Shown here: positions 15,651 to 23,620 of the stretch, piece by piece
Position numbering within the stretch: position 1 is the first letter of the stretch
How the letters are laid out: each line of letters opens with the position of its first letter
Notes under the pieces: generated by a model
Told to the model about the DNA's origin: nothing
Seen by the model: only the letters and a program-made list of their open reading frames with translations
The model's database searches: none
Translations under genes and position numbers: made by a program
Origin: Gulosibacter sediminis
GTDB lineage: Bacteria; Actinomycetota; Actinomycetes; Actinomycetales; Microbacteriaceae
Length of the DNA stretch: 64,000 bases
Assembly: GCF_023370115.1 (NCBI RefSeq)
Contig: NZ_CP097160.1
Coordinates: 496,001 to 560,000, forward strand
Direction of reading: 5' to 3'

Positions 15651-16439
15651 CTAGTAGCTCATCCCCTCGCGCTCGGCAGGCTCGGCCCGCTTTGCGGCCG
15701 CGAGCTGTCGCTGAGCATCGGCACGCAGCGATGAGATGTCGGTCGCCGCGGTGATAAACGTGAAACCCTGCTCCACCCGCTGCGCGGCCTGCTCGCCGTC
15801 GGCGCAGTGCACGCCCGCGATCTTGCCCCGCGAGGTCGCGGCCTGCGCGACCCGCTCGAGCTCCGCATCCAGCCGAGGCAGGATCTCGTCCTCGAACGGC
15901 ACCTTCGCGCCGAGGGCCAGTGACAAGTCGTAGGGACCGACGTACACGCCGTCGACACCATCGACCTCAAGGATTGCCTCGAGATCGGCAAGCCCCGCGG
16001 CGGTCTCAATCATCACGAGCACGGTCACCGAAGCATCCGTCTCTCCCGGGGTGTTCTCGAAATGCGAGCCAAGTCGCATCGGTCCATACGAGCGGTCGCC
16101 ACCCGAAGTTGGGTAGCGGGCCGCACGGGCCGCGCTCGCCGCCTCGGCCGCGGAATTCACGAGCGGCACGATCACGCCGTGCGCGCCAGCGTCCAGCACA
16201 CGGCCGATCTCGGCGGGTGAGTTCGTCGAGACTCGCGCAAACGGGGTCGCGCCGCCCGCAGTGATCGCGAGAAGTGCACGCACCTGCGCGTCGTAGCCGA
16301 CGAGTCCGTGCTGACCATCCACGCAGACGTAGTCGAAACCGCTGCGCGCGATTTGTTCGGTGCCCACCGGCGAATCGAGCGTGACCCAGGCGCCGAAGCT
16401 CGGCGCATCCTGCTGTCGTCCGATCGTTGCGTTAGGCAT
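15651..16439 (-). CDS. HpcH/HpaI-family aldolase
   Basis: A 262-residue class II (metal-dependent) 2-oxo acid aldolase of the HpcH/HpaI family, which cleaves hydroxylated 2-oxo acids to pyruvate and an aldehyde. The barrel blocks FDYVCVDGQHG, FARVSTNSPAEIGRVLDAGAHGVIVP (metal/substrate site), VMIETAAGLADLEAIL and GVYVGPYDLSLALG are all visible. It is last in the IclR/ADH/MFS/aldolase run and overlaps the transporter by 8 nt. The substrate is probably a sugar acid or aromatic-ring cleavage product brought in by the MFS carrier; this is inference. Confidence 0.9.
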   Translation of the reverse strand: MPNATIGRQQDAPSFGAWVTLDSPVGTEQIARSGFDYVCVDGQHGLVGYDAQVRALLAITAGGATPFARVSTNSPAEIGRVLDAGAHGVIVPLVNSAAEAASAARAARYPTSGGDRSYGPMRLGSHFENTPGETDASVTVLVMIETAAGLADLEAILEVDGVDGVYVGPYDLSLALGAKVPFEDEILPRLDAELERVAQAATSRGKIAGVHCADGEQAAQRVEQGFTFITAATDISSLRADAQRQLAAAKRAEPAEREGMSY

Positions 16440-17754
16440 CGAGATCCTCGTTGTGGCGCACCTTCACAAACGACACTGAGATGAAACTCACGACGGCACA
16501 GAAGACGACGAACAGCGCGACCGGAATCCAGCTGCCCGAGAACGTGGTGAGCAGAGCGGTGGCGATGAGCGGGGCCGGGCCACCGACAAGCGCAGCGCCG
16601 ATCTGGTAGCCCAGGGATGCGCCGGTGTAGCGGATCTCGGGCGCGAAGTTCTCGGCGAGCACGGTGCCGATGAGCGAACCGTAGGTCGGCCAGATGATCG
16701 CGAACGAGACGATGATCGCGATGCCGGCGAGCGCGAGGCTGCCGCTCGAGAGCATGGCGAGGTAGGGGAACACGAAAACTGCGACCGCGACGCTACCGCC
16801 GAGGAACACCTTCTTGCGCCCGATGCGGTCGGAGAGGCCGCCGTAAAACAGCATGCCGCCGACGCCGATGATCGAACCGGCGAGCACGAAGCCGAGGATG
16901 GCGGTGAAGTCGTAGCCGAAGCCGGTGGCGTAAGAGATCGAGAACGTCGCGAAGATGAAGAACGTGCTCGTCTCGATGAACTTCGCGCCGGTCGAGATGA
17001 GGACCTCGCGCCAGTAGTGCTTGAAGACGGTCGCGATCGGGAGCTTCTCGGTGGTGCCCTCAGCCTTGACCTTACGGAACGACGGGGTCTCGTCGATCTT
17101 CGACCGGATCCAGAGGCCGACCGCGAGCAGCACGCCCGAGAGGAGGAACGGGATGCGCCAGCCGAACTCGGCGAAGGCATCCTCAGGGAAGATCGCGCGG
17201 GCGACGATCGTCACGATGTTGCCGAGCGCGAGGCCGGTGAGGGCGCCGATCTGCGGCACAGCGCCGTAGAAGCCGCGCTTGTTCTTCGGCGCGTACTCGA
17301 CGGCGAGCAGCAGGCCGCCGCCCCACTCGCCACCGAGGGCGAGTCCCTGGACGAGGCGTAGGAGCGTCAGAAGAATCGGCGCCGCAACGCCGATCGCGGC
17401 GTAGTCGGGCAGCACTCCCATGAGCATGGTCGCGACACCCATCAGCGTCAGGGTGATCACGAGGGTCTTCTTGCGGCCAATGCGGTCACCGATGTGGCTA
17501 AAGACCACGCCACCGAGCGGGCGCACGACGAAGGCGAGCGCGAACGATGCGAACGCAAGCATCGAGCTCACGGTGGCGTCGTCGCTCGGGAAGAAGTGCA
17601 CGTTAAAGACGGCGGTCGCCATCGTGCCGTAGAGGAAGTAGTCGTACCACTCGATCGTGGAGCCGACGGCGCTGCCCCAGAGGGCACGACGTCGATCCCG
17701 CGCGCTGACCTGAATGTCAGTCGCGGGCGACACGTTGGAATTTGTAGCAGTCAT
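16432..17754 (-). CDS. MFS transporter, metabolite:H+ symporter (MHS) family
   Basis: A 440-residue, twelve-helix major facilitator of the MHS family (ShiA/KgtP/PcaT relatives), which imports organic acids with protons. The family signature WGSAVGSTIEWYDYFLYGT is near the N-terminus, followed by GGVVFSHIGDRIGRKKTL and GGEWGGGLLLAVEYAP. It lies between the alcohol dehydrogenase and aldolase genes and overlaps the latter, so it is likely the uptake system for that pathway. Confidence 0.92.
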   Translation of the reverse strand: MTATNSNVSPATDIQVSARDRRRALWGSAVGSTIEWYDYFLYGTMATAVFNVHFFPSDDATVSSMLAFASFALAFVVRPLGGVVFSHIGDRIGRKKTLVITLTLMGVATMLMGVLPDYAAIGVAAPILLTLLRLVQGLALGGEWGGGLLLAVEYAPKNKRGFYGAVPQIGALTGLALGNIVTIVARAIFPEDAFAEFGWRIPFLLSGVLLAVGLWIRSKIDETPSFRKVKAEGTTEKLPIATVFKHYWREVLISTGAKFIETSTFFIFATFSISYATGFGYDFTAILGFVLAGSIIGVGGMLFYGGLSDRIGRKKVFLGGSVAVAVFVFPYLAMLSSGSLALAGIAIIVSFAIIWPTYGSLIGTVLAENFAPEIRYTGASLGYQIGAALVGGPAPLIATALLTTFSGSWIPVALFVVFCAVVSFISVSFVKVRHNEDLDA

Positions 17755-17786
17755 GCTGTCTCCTTTGATAGCCGTGAGTTGCGTTG

Positions 17787-18899
17787 CTACGCGGATGCGG
17801 GGGTGTTCGGAGTCAAGATGGGTCGGCCGATCGCGCCCGTGCGGAGGTGGGCGATCGCGGCGTTTGCCTCGTCGAGCGGGAAGCTCTCGTCGAGCAGCGC
17901 TTCGAGCTGAAGCTTGCCGGACTTATAGAGGCCGAGGATCTCGGGGATCTGGATGGGGCTGTTCGCGGTGCCGTAGAGCGAGCCGACGAGGCGTCGGTCG
18001 CCCTGCACGAGCACGTTGACAGGCAGCGCGACCTCGTCGCCGACCGCGCCGAGACCCACGACGACCTCGGTGCCGCCGGGCTGCAGCGACTCGAAGCCGG
18101 CACGGATAGTCTGCGAGCGACCGATGGCCTCGAGCACGTAGTGCGCGCCGCCGCCGGTGATTTCACGCACGCGCTCGACGAAGTCTTCCTTGCTCGAGTC
18201 GATCGTGTGGGTCGCGCCGAGCTCGACGGCCTTTTCGAGGCGTGAGGGCACGAGGTCAGACACGATGATCTGCGCCGCGCCGACGAGTTCTGCCGCCATG
18301 ATCGCGGAGAGGCCGACGCCACCGGCGCCGATGACGACGACCGACTTGCCCGCCAGGTCGGGCATGTGGTTGAGGATCGCGCCCATGCCGGTGATGACGG
18401 CGCAGCCGACGATCGCGGCAACCTCGGAAGGGATGCTCGGATCGATTGCGATCAGCGATTCCTGCGAGACGACGGCGCGCTCGGCGAAGACGGAGTCGCC
18501 CATGAGGTGGTGGTAGCGCACGCCATCTTTGCTCAGGCGGGTGCCGCCACGGAGGAGCTCGTTGGTCTGCCCATGAATCTTGCCGAGCTCGCACTGGCCG
18601 GGCATGCCCTTGAGGCAGTATTGGCACTCGCCGCAGCGCGGACGCCACAGCATGATGACCTTGTCGCCGGGAGCGACGCGGGTGACGCCCTCGCCGACCG
18701 ATTCGACGATGCCGGCGCCTTCGTGGCCGAGCACGATCGGCGTCTTCGCATTCAAGCCACCGGTTAGGTAGTGAACGTCGCTGTGGCAGACGCCCGCAGC
18801 CTCGATGCGTACCTGGACTTCGCCGGGGCCTGGCGCATCCAGGTCCAAGTCCTCAAGTACGAGCGGGGAACCCGCCTCATGCATCACCATCGCCCTCAT
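17787..18899 (-). CDS. Zinc-dependent alcohol dehydrogenase
   Basis: A 370-residue medium-chain, zinc-dependent alcohol dehydrogenase related to class III and NDMA-type actinobacterial enzymes. The catalytic zinc region is CHSDVHYLTGG with GHEGAG; the structural zinc cysteines are in CGECQYCLKGMPGQC; the nucleotide loop is VIGAGGVGLSAI. ATG 18899 is chosen because GAGGAGG lies 7 nt upstream; the frame extends to 18923. It is the first structural gene after the iclR gene in the catabolic run. Confidence 0.92.
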   Translation of the reverse strand: MRAMVMHEAGSPLVLEDLDLDAPGPGEVQVRIEAAGVCHSDVHYLTGGLNAKTPIVLGHEGAGIVESVGEGVTRVAPGDKVIMLWRPRCGECQYCLKGMPGQCELGKIHGQTNELLRGGTRLSKDGVRYHHLMGDSVFAERAVVSQESLIAIDPSIPSEVAAIVGCAVITGMGAILNHMPDLAGKSVVVIGAGGVGLSAIMAAELVGAAQIIVSDLVPSRLEKAVELGATHTIDSSKEDFVERVREITGGGAHYVLEAIGRSQTIRAGFESLQPGGTEVVVGLGAVGDEVALPVNVLVQGDRRLVGSLYGTANSPIQIPEILGLYKSGKLQLEALLDESFPLDEANAAIAHLRTGAIGRPILTPNTPASA

Positions 18900-18969
18900 C
18901 TGAGCGCCTCCTCGTTGAATCAATGTGGCGCAGCAACGGCGCTGGCGTCATCGCCACGCGAGCGTTGCT

Positions 18970-18991
18970 GCGGCAGTGCGGTATCTGCCGC
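18970..18991. promoter_or_regulatory. Candidate IclR operator
   Basis: GCGGCAG (18970-18976) and CTGCCGC (18985-18991) form a perfect 7-bp inverted repeat with an 8-bp spacer in the 152-bp gap between iclR and the alcohol dehydrogenase gene. The place and size fit an IclR-type site; no direct evidence exists. Confidence 0.35.
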
Positions 18992-19051
18992 CGGTCACAC
19001 TATTTCGACGCCGAGTGAGGCGGGTAAGAGTAGTTCCGGTGAGCGGGACGC

Positions 19052-19828
19052 TTAAAGAGTGCTGAATGCCGAGTTCGCGCGAATGCGCCGGCTGAGTCCG
19101 AGGGCTGTGATGCGCACTGCGGTGGCGTGCTGGAGCACATTGATTCGGCCGGCAGGCCCGGTCACCGAGATCGCCGCGATCGGGGTGCCGTCGGCTCGCA
19201 GGAGGGGGCATGCCACGCACTCGACGCCCGGGTTCGATTCCTCGACCTCGTGGGAGTAGCCGTTGACGCGCACGAGCTCGAGTTGCTTGCGGAACGACCG
19301 CTCGTCGGCGACGGTGCCGGGGCCGAGCAGCTCGAACTTTTCGGGGATGGCGAGCTGCACCGCCGCCTCAGTGGAGTGCGCGAGTACGGCCTTGCCGCCG
19401 GCGGTTGCGTAGGCGGGAACTCGCCCGCCAATGCGGGAGCGGATGTTCATGTCGGAGTCGCGCCCGCGGAGGATTTCGACGTAGACCTGGTCGGCCCCCT
19501 TGAGCACGCTGAGCTGCACGGTGATGCCGGTCGCCTGTCGGAGGTCGGCCATGGCGCCGAGGGCCAGCTGACGGAGCTCCTTCGATCGCTGGGCGAGTTC
19601 GCCGAGTTCGAAGAGGCGGATGCCTACCCGGACCCCGGAGTCGGCCCGCTCGAGAAAATCGACCTCGATGAGTTCGCTCACGATGCGCGACACGACCGAT
19701 TTCGCGAGCCCGCTGCTGCGCGCAATTTCGTTAACGCCGATGACCGGTCGCTCGCCGGAAAAGGCACCGAGCACGGCGGCAACTCGGCCAATCATCGAAC
19801 GCGGCGTGATCCGCTCATCGGAACTCAT
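19052..19828 (-). CDS. IclR-family transcriptional regulator
   Basis: A 258-residue IclR regulator with an N-terminal winged helix-turn-helix (VNEIARSSGLAKSVVSRIVSEL, ~residues 25-46) and a C-terminal effector domain with TGITVQLSVLKGADQVYVE and GVECVACPLLRADGTPIAAISVTGPAGR. It very likely senses the substrate of, and controls, the alcohol dehydrogenase/MFS/aldolase genes just downstream on the same strand. A -10 TAAACT lies 6 nt before the ATG, suggesting a leaderless mRNA. Confidence 0.93.
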   Translation of the reverse strand: MSSDERITPRSMIGRVAAVLGAFSGERPVIGVNEIARSSGLAKSVVSRIVSELIEVDFLERADSGVRVGIRLFELGELAQRSKELRQLALGAMADLRQATGITVQLSVLKGADQVYVEILRGRDSDMNIRSRIGGRVPAYATAGGKAVLAHSTEAAVQLAIPEKFELLGPGTVADERSFRKQLELVRVNGYSHEVEESNPGVECVACPLLRADGTPIAAISVTGPAGRINVLQHATAVRITALGLSRRIRANSAFSTL

Positions 19829-19837
19829 GCGGTCAGT

Positions 19838-20059
19838 TTATGCGACTCCTGTCGTCGCCCGCGCGAAGAACGGACGCAGATATTCGCGGAGCGCCTCGTC
19901 GCAGACATAGACGTAGGTGCCGCGGATGCCGCGGGTGAGGAGCACCGAGTAGATGTTCTTCACATACTCGAGGAGGTCGGCGTCGGAACAGGTGATGCCG
20001 AGTTTCGGGTTGTTCTCTCGGCCCTTCTTGTCGTGATACTCGCCACGATCAAACACCAG
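19838..20059 (-). pseudogene. C-terminal fragment of a DUF2075 helicase-like gene
   Basis: About 73 codons with no start. The fragment reads LVFDRGEYHDKKGRENN, then LLEYVKNIYSVLLTRGIRGT and YVYVCDEALREYL, the characteristic end of DUF2075 (superfamily-I-like ATPase/helicase) proteins. All ATPase motifs are missing. Its upstream end runs straight into the truncated MazG-like gene in another frame. The DNA is less GC-rich than its neighbours. Confidence 0.75.
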
Positions 20060-20192
20060 GTGCTGCGTCGCCGAGCAGTTCACCAGCCTCGATGGTGATG
20101 CTCTTCGCGAGGTTTTCTGGCGAGTGGAACTGTGCCCCGTCTCGCTCCGCGACGAATGCGCGCAGCCGCTCACGGACGACATCTTCAGCCAT
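20049..20192 (-). pseudogene. 5' fragment of a MazG-like pyrophosphohydrolase gene
   Basis: From ATG 20192 the frame reads ERLRAFVAERDGAQFHSPEN and LAKSITIEAGELL, the opening of small all-alpha NTP pyrophosphohydrolases (MazG-like/dCTPase type). It then diverges and stops at 20049 after about 47 codons, instead of the usual ~110. The second helix pair with the remaining metal ligands is lost. The break point coincides with the start of the DUF2075 fragment, so one deletion probably removed the 3' part of this gene and most of its neighbour. Confidence 0.72.
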
Positions 20193-20234
20193 GACCTCAA
20201 GCTCGCAGTCGTCCAGGAGATCGCCGCACTGGTG

Positions 20235-21113
20235 TCAGTTATGGGTGCCCGCCGGGTTGACGGTGTCGCCTTCCCAAGACAGATCTGAGTGTTCGTCAAC
20301 CTCGAATGCCTCGAACGTGGGGTCGGCCAGCACCGCGTCGACGAGCCCGCGGCTACCAGCGACGATGGTCGAGTCCCAGTCGATCTCGCTAGCGACGACC
20401 CACGATTGGTCGGCCGGCCAGAGCAGCTGTGGTGTGACCCCGTCGTCATCGTTCGTTGCGCCGAGGCCGGCACCGCGCATCCAGCCCGGGTCGCTGAGCT
20501 CGGCGAGGCTCGTGTCGAACAGCAGGAACTCGCGGCCGGGCCACTCGAGCCAGGGGCCCCGGCGCACGGCCTCGCGCACCTCGGGCGCCACGGACGCGCG
20601 TGCCTCGGCCTCCAGTCGTGCCCGCTCGCGCTTCGCCTCGGCCTCGTCGGTGCCGAAGGCAATGTAGGCGCTCGAGCCGCCATCGTGGAGTTCGCCCCAG
20701 CCGTTCCAGACGCCGACGGTGACCTCGTCAGGCGTGGTCGTCGCGGCGCTGAGGTGCGCCGTGAGCGCGGCGAGCAAGCGGGGGTCAAGGCGGCCCTCGT
20801 CACCTTGTGAGACTTCCCAGCCGTCGTTGAACGAGAGCGACGTCTCGTCGTCGGTGAGCCGGCGCCACTGCACGAGCGGATGCATGACGCGGCCGTTGCG
20901 CTCGGCGATGCGCGCCCATCCCCAGCGCCCATCTTCGGTCATGCGGGGCGAGCCCCACTCATCGATCTCGGGGCCGAAGCGCCACGCGTTGGCGGGGTGG
21001 AGGATGCGCGCGTAGGCCTCGAAGCCCGTGCCGGCGACGCCGCCGACGTGGGCCCAATCTCCGACGCGGTGGCGCAGCCAGTCGCCACGCTGCGTGTCGC
21101 GAGTGAACTTCAT
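20235..21113 (-). CDS. Hypothetical protein, tryptophan-rich
   Basis: A 292-residue soluble protein without a domain I can name. It is rich in tryptophan (GDWLRHRVGDWAHVGG, WGSPRMTEDGRWGWARI, VWNGWGE), with a central charged helical stretch (EAEAKRERARLEAEARAS). There is no signal peptide or membrane segment. ATG 21113 is taken as the start; there is no Shine-Dalgarno, but it lies 13 nt after the cycA stop and may be translated by reinitiation. Similar unknown proteins are, from memory, common in Microbacteriaceae. Confidence 0.7.
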   Translation of the reverse strand: MKFTRDTQRGDWLRHRVGDWAHVGGVAGTGFEAYARILHPANAWRFGPEIDEWGSPRMTEDGRWGWARIAERNGRVMHPLVQWRRLTDDETSLSFNDGWEVSQGDEGRLDPRLLAALTAHLSAATTTPDEVTVGVWNGWGELHDGGSSAYIAFGTDEAEAKRERARLEAEARASVAPEVREAVRRGPWLEWPGREFLLFDTSLAELSDPGWMRGAGLGATNDDDGVTPQLLWPADQSWVVASEIDWDSTIVAGSRGLVDAVLADPTFEAFEVDEHSDLSWEGDTVNPAGTHN

Positions 21114-21126
21114 GCCAAATACCGCG

Positions 21127-22641
21127 CTAGCGATCGGTGCCCTGGCGCCACCGCTCGGCGAGCTCACGCTCGCGAGCCGCGACGGCGCGGTGCTCGTCGC
21201 GGGCGCGACGATGGGCGGATGTGCGGCGCAGTCCGAGGTAGCCAATACCGAGCAGCGCGAACCACACCGGCGTCGCGACGAGCCCGACTCTCGTGTCGGC
21301 GTCACCCGTGAACGCCCAGAGGAGGAACACGAAGAACGCGAGCACGACCCATGGCATGACCCGACCAAAGGGCATGCGGAACTTGCTCACCGCGTGCTCC
21401 TGCGGCCGGCGCTTGCGGTAGACGAGGTAGCTGATGAGGATCATGCTCCACACGAACATGAAGCAGAGCGACGACACGGTGGTGACGATTGCGAAGCCGG
21501 TTGACTCGCCGAGTCCGAATGCGAGCATCACCACAGCTGAAAGCAGCACGACACCGGTGAGGAACAGCGCGTTCTGCGGCACGTTGCGCCGCGACAGGCG
21601 CGCGAACAGCGACGGCGCATCCCGCTCGGTCGCGAGGCCGTAGACCATGCGCGAGGTCGAGTAGATACCCGAGTTCGCCGACGACATGGCCGAGGTGAGC
21701 ACGACGAGGTTGACGATCGCGGCGGCCGCCGGCAGCCCCGCCGCGTCGAACACCTGAATGAAGGGGGAGTTGTCGGCGTCGTAGGCAGTCCACGGCATCA
21801 CCGACATGAGCACGACGAGCGAGCCGATGTAGAAGAGCAGGATGCGCACCGGAATCGAGTTGACGGCCTTCGGCAGATTGCGATCCGGGTCTTGTGTCTC
21901 GGCCGCGGTCGTGCCGACGAGCTCGATGCCGACGAAGGCGAACGTTGCGATCTGGAACGCGGCGACGAAGCCCATGAACCCCGTCGAGAAGAAGCCGCCG
22001 TCGGCCCAGAGGTGCGCGAAGCTCGCGCGGCCGTGCTCGCCCTCGTAGCCGAGCAGAATGAGGGCGAGGCCGGCGATGATGAGGGCGACGATCGCGACGA
22101 TTTTCACCATCGCGAACCAGAACTCGGTCTCGCCGAAGGCCCGCACGGTTGGCAGGTTCAAGCCGATGAGAATGAGGATGACGACGAACGCGATGACCGG
22201 CAGCGACCACTCGGGCAGCGCCGGCGCGAGGTGGACGACGTAGACCGACGCGATGACGATGACGTCGGCGACGGCGGTTACGACCCAACAGAACCAGTAC
22301 GTCCAGCCAGTGAAGTAGGCGGCCCACGGGCCGAGCAGGTCGCCGGTCATGTCGGCGAAGTTGCGGTACGACTTCCGCGAGAGCAGTAACTCACCCATCG
22401 CGCGCATGACGAAGTAGAGCATGCCGCCGATGATGAGATAGACGAGCAGCACCGAGGGGCCCGCGACCGAGATCGTCTTGCCCGAGCCCATAAATAGGCC
22501 CGTGCCGATCGCGCCGCCGATGGCGATGAGCTGAATGTGGCGGCTCTGCAGCGCCCGCTTGAGGTGCGGTTGCTCGCCGTGCGGCGAGGCGGCTGCGCTG
22601 ACGGTCGGCGTGGGTGCGGTCGGGTTCGTCTGCGGGCTCAT
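21127..22641 (-). CDS. cycA: D-serine/D-alanine/glycine:H+ symporter, CycA-like
   Basis: A 504-residue amino-acid permease of the APC superfamily with about twelve helices. It closely follows Escherichia coli CycA over long stretches: SRHIQLIAIGGAIGTGLFMG, YFTGWTYWFCWVVT, FAFVGIELVGTTAAET and VVLTSAMSSANSG. It should import glycine, D-alanine and D-serine. The N-terminus carries a Pro/Thr-rich extension. A -10 TACCGT (22650-22655, minus strand) ends 8 nt before the ATG. Confidence 0.92.
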   Translation of the reverse strand: MSPQTNPTAPTPTVSAAASPHGEQPHLKRALQSRHIQLIAIGGAIGTGLFMGSGKTISVAGPSVLLVYLIIGGMLYFVMRAMGELLLSRKSYRNFADMTGDLLGPWAAYFTGWTYWFCWVVTAVADVIVIASVYVVHLAPALPEWSLPVIAFVVILILIGLNLPTVRAFGETEFWFAMVKIVAIVALIIAGLALILLGYEGEHGRASFAHLWADGGFFSTGFMGFVAAFQIATFAFVGIELVGTTAAETQDPDRNLPKAVNSIPVRILLFYIGSLVVLMSVMPWTAYDADNSPFIQVFDAAGLPAAAAIVNLVVLTSAMSSANSGIYSTSRMVYGLATERDAPSLFARLSRRNVPQNALFLTGVVLLSAVVMLAFGLGESTGFAIVTTVSSLCFMFVWSMILISYLVYRKRRPQEHAVSKFRMPFGRVMPWVVLAFFVFLLWAFTGDADTRVGLVATPVWFALLGIGYLGLRRTSAHRRARDEHRAVAARERELAERWRQGTDR

Positions 22642-22724
22642 GGGGGTCTACGGTACTCGCGCGCGGCGCCAGTCGAAATCGGCGATGAGGATGAACAGGC
22701 ATCGCTGGCCCGGCGGCGGTGACG

Positions 22725-22756
22725 CCCGGGGCGGTCTGAACAGCGACCACCCCGGG
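22725..22756 (-). terminator. Weak hairpin between the small ORF and cycA
   Basis: CCCGGGG (22725-22731) and CCCCGGG (22750-22756) can pair over 7 bp with an 18-nt loop, 42 nt past the stop of the small gene at 22798. There is no T-run. Confidence 0.3.
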
Positions 22757-22797
22757 TCCCACCTCCGGTGATGTCGGCGGTGCCATGACACACGCGC

Positions 22798-23079
22798 CTA
22801 GAACATGCGGCGCTGCAGGCCAGGAACCGCAAACTTGCGTTCGTGCTCGGCCTTCATACGCTCGGCCTCGTGCTGTAGGCGGTGCCGCAGCAGCAGGGTC
22901 TCGCGCTCGTGTGCCTCCTCGACGCGTCGGCGTTCGGCGCGCAGCACGAGCCAGACGCCCATGCGGAGTGACACGCGGTCGAAGAAACTGAGCCCTTCGA
23001 ATTGTTCTTGAACGGGTAATTGAACGGACAGTTGTTGGTGATTGCGGTCGGTGGATATGAGTTGAACGCTATTGTTCAC
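22798..23079 (-). CDS. Small basic hypothetical protein
   Basis: About 93 residues from GTG 23079, a plausible but weakly supported start (the frame is open to 23217). The N-terminal half holds an amphipathic stretch SFFDRVSLRMGVWLVLRAERR; the C-terminal half is a charged, probably helical segment (EEAHERETLLLRHRLQHEAERM). This layout, one short hydrophobic helix followed by Arg/Glu-rich coil, is common in small actinobacterial proteins of unknown role. Its DNA is richer in A and T than the neighbouring genes. Confidence 0.5.
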   Translation of the reverse strand: MNNSVQLISTDRNHQQLSVQLPVQEQFEGLSFFDRVSLRMGVWLVLRAERRRVEEAHERETLLLRHRLQHEAERMKAEHERKFAVPGLQRRMF

Positions 23080-23620
23080 GAGAAAGACTTTCGAGTCACA
23101 AAGAAGTAATTGCGCACGCCAAAGAATTGGCGGTGGGGAATTGCGGCGGTGCGTGAGTTCCTGGCTCGAGAATGATCGAGGGGATGCACGGCGGCAGTGC
23201 AGCGACGTCTCCCGCATCGAGCCCAGCGATGCTGATTCGCGCAGATCAAGCGGGCGGAGGCCCAGCTTCGTGCCTAGTGGAGGGCTACTCCTGGGGCGCA
23301 GCGAAGGAAAATCGGCGTGCCAGCAAAGACGTTGCCTGACGTGATGTACCGAGTTGAATTAATCATCTTCCTGCCCCCTTTCTTTGAGACCTCTTCAACG
23401 TACGCACCCAAATGCGCGCGAGTCAAGTCAATTCGCGAAATATCTTGAAAATTGTCTGTGGTGCTCGCGCTCGTGCAAGTTTCGCGCGTGGTGTATCCGA
23501 ATTCAACGAACGACCGGGGTTCGAATTGATGCACAACTCGGAGCGACTCGGAGGCTAGGAATTGGGTGGGAGCATCCAAATTCTGGTTCGGCGGTTGAGC
23601 CCCGCTCTAGGCTCCTCGAC
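23080..23620. other. Less GC-rich intergenic stretch with no recognisable gene family
   Basis: This 541-bp stretch has visibly more A and T than the rest of the window and contains many AATTG/TTGAA words. The only open frame with a convincing ribosome-binding site is the 30-codon ORF at 23274-23366. I see no IS end, tRNA, integrase or terminator. The last ~20 bp (TTGAGC then TAGGCT at 23608-23613) look like the promoter of the alpha/beta hydrolase gene. Confidence 0.5.
23274..23366 (-). CDS. Possible 30-residue peptide
   Basis: An ATG at 23366 follows a purine-rich AAAGGGGGCAGGAAG tract, an unusually good ribosome-binding site. The peptide begins MINSTRYITSGNVFAG and contains one Cys and several hydrophobic residues before ending ALH. 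It matches no family I know. Support is limited to the start signal; it could be a chance ORF. Confidence 0.3.
   Translation of the reverse strand: MINSTRYITSGNVFAGTPIFLRCAPGVALH

Noticed and set aside
16432-16439. 8-nt overlap of the MFS and aldolase genes as a sign of frameshift
   Set aside because: Both reading frames are complete and end normally for their families, so this is ordinary translational coupling.
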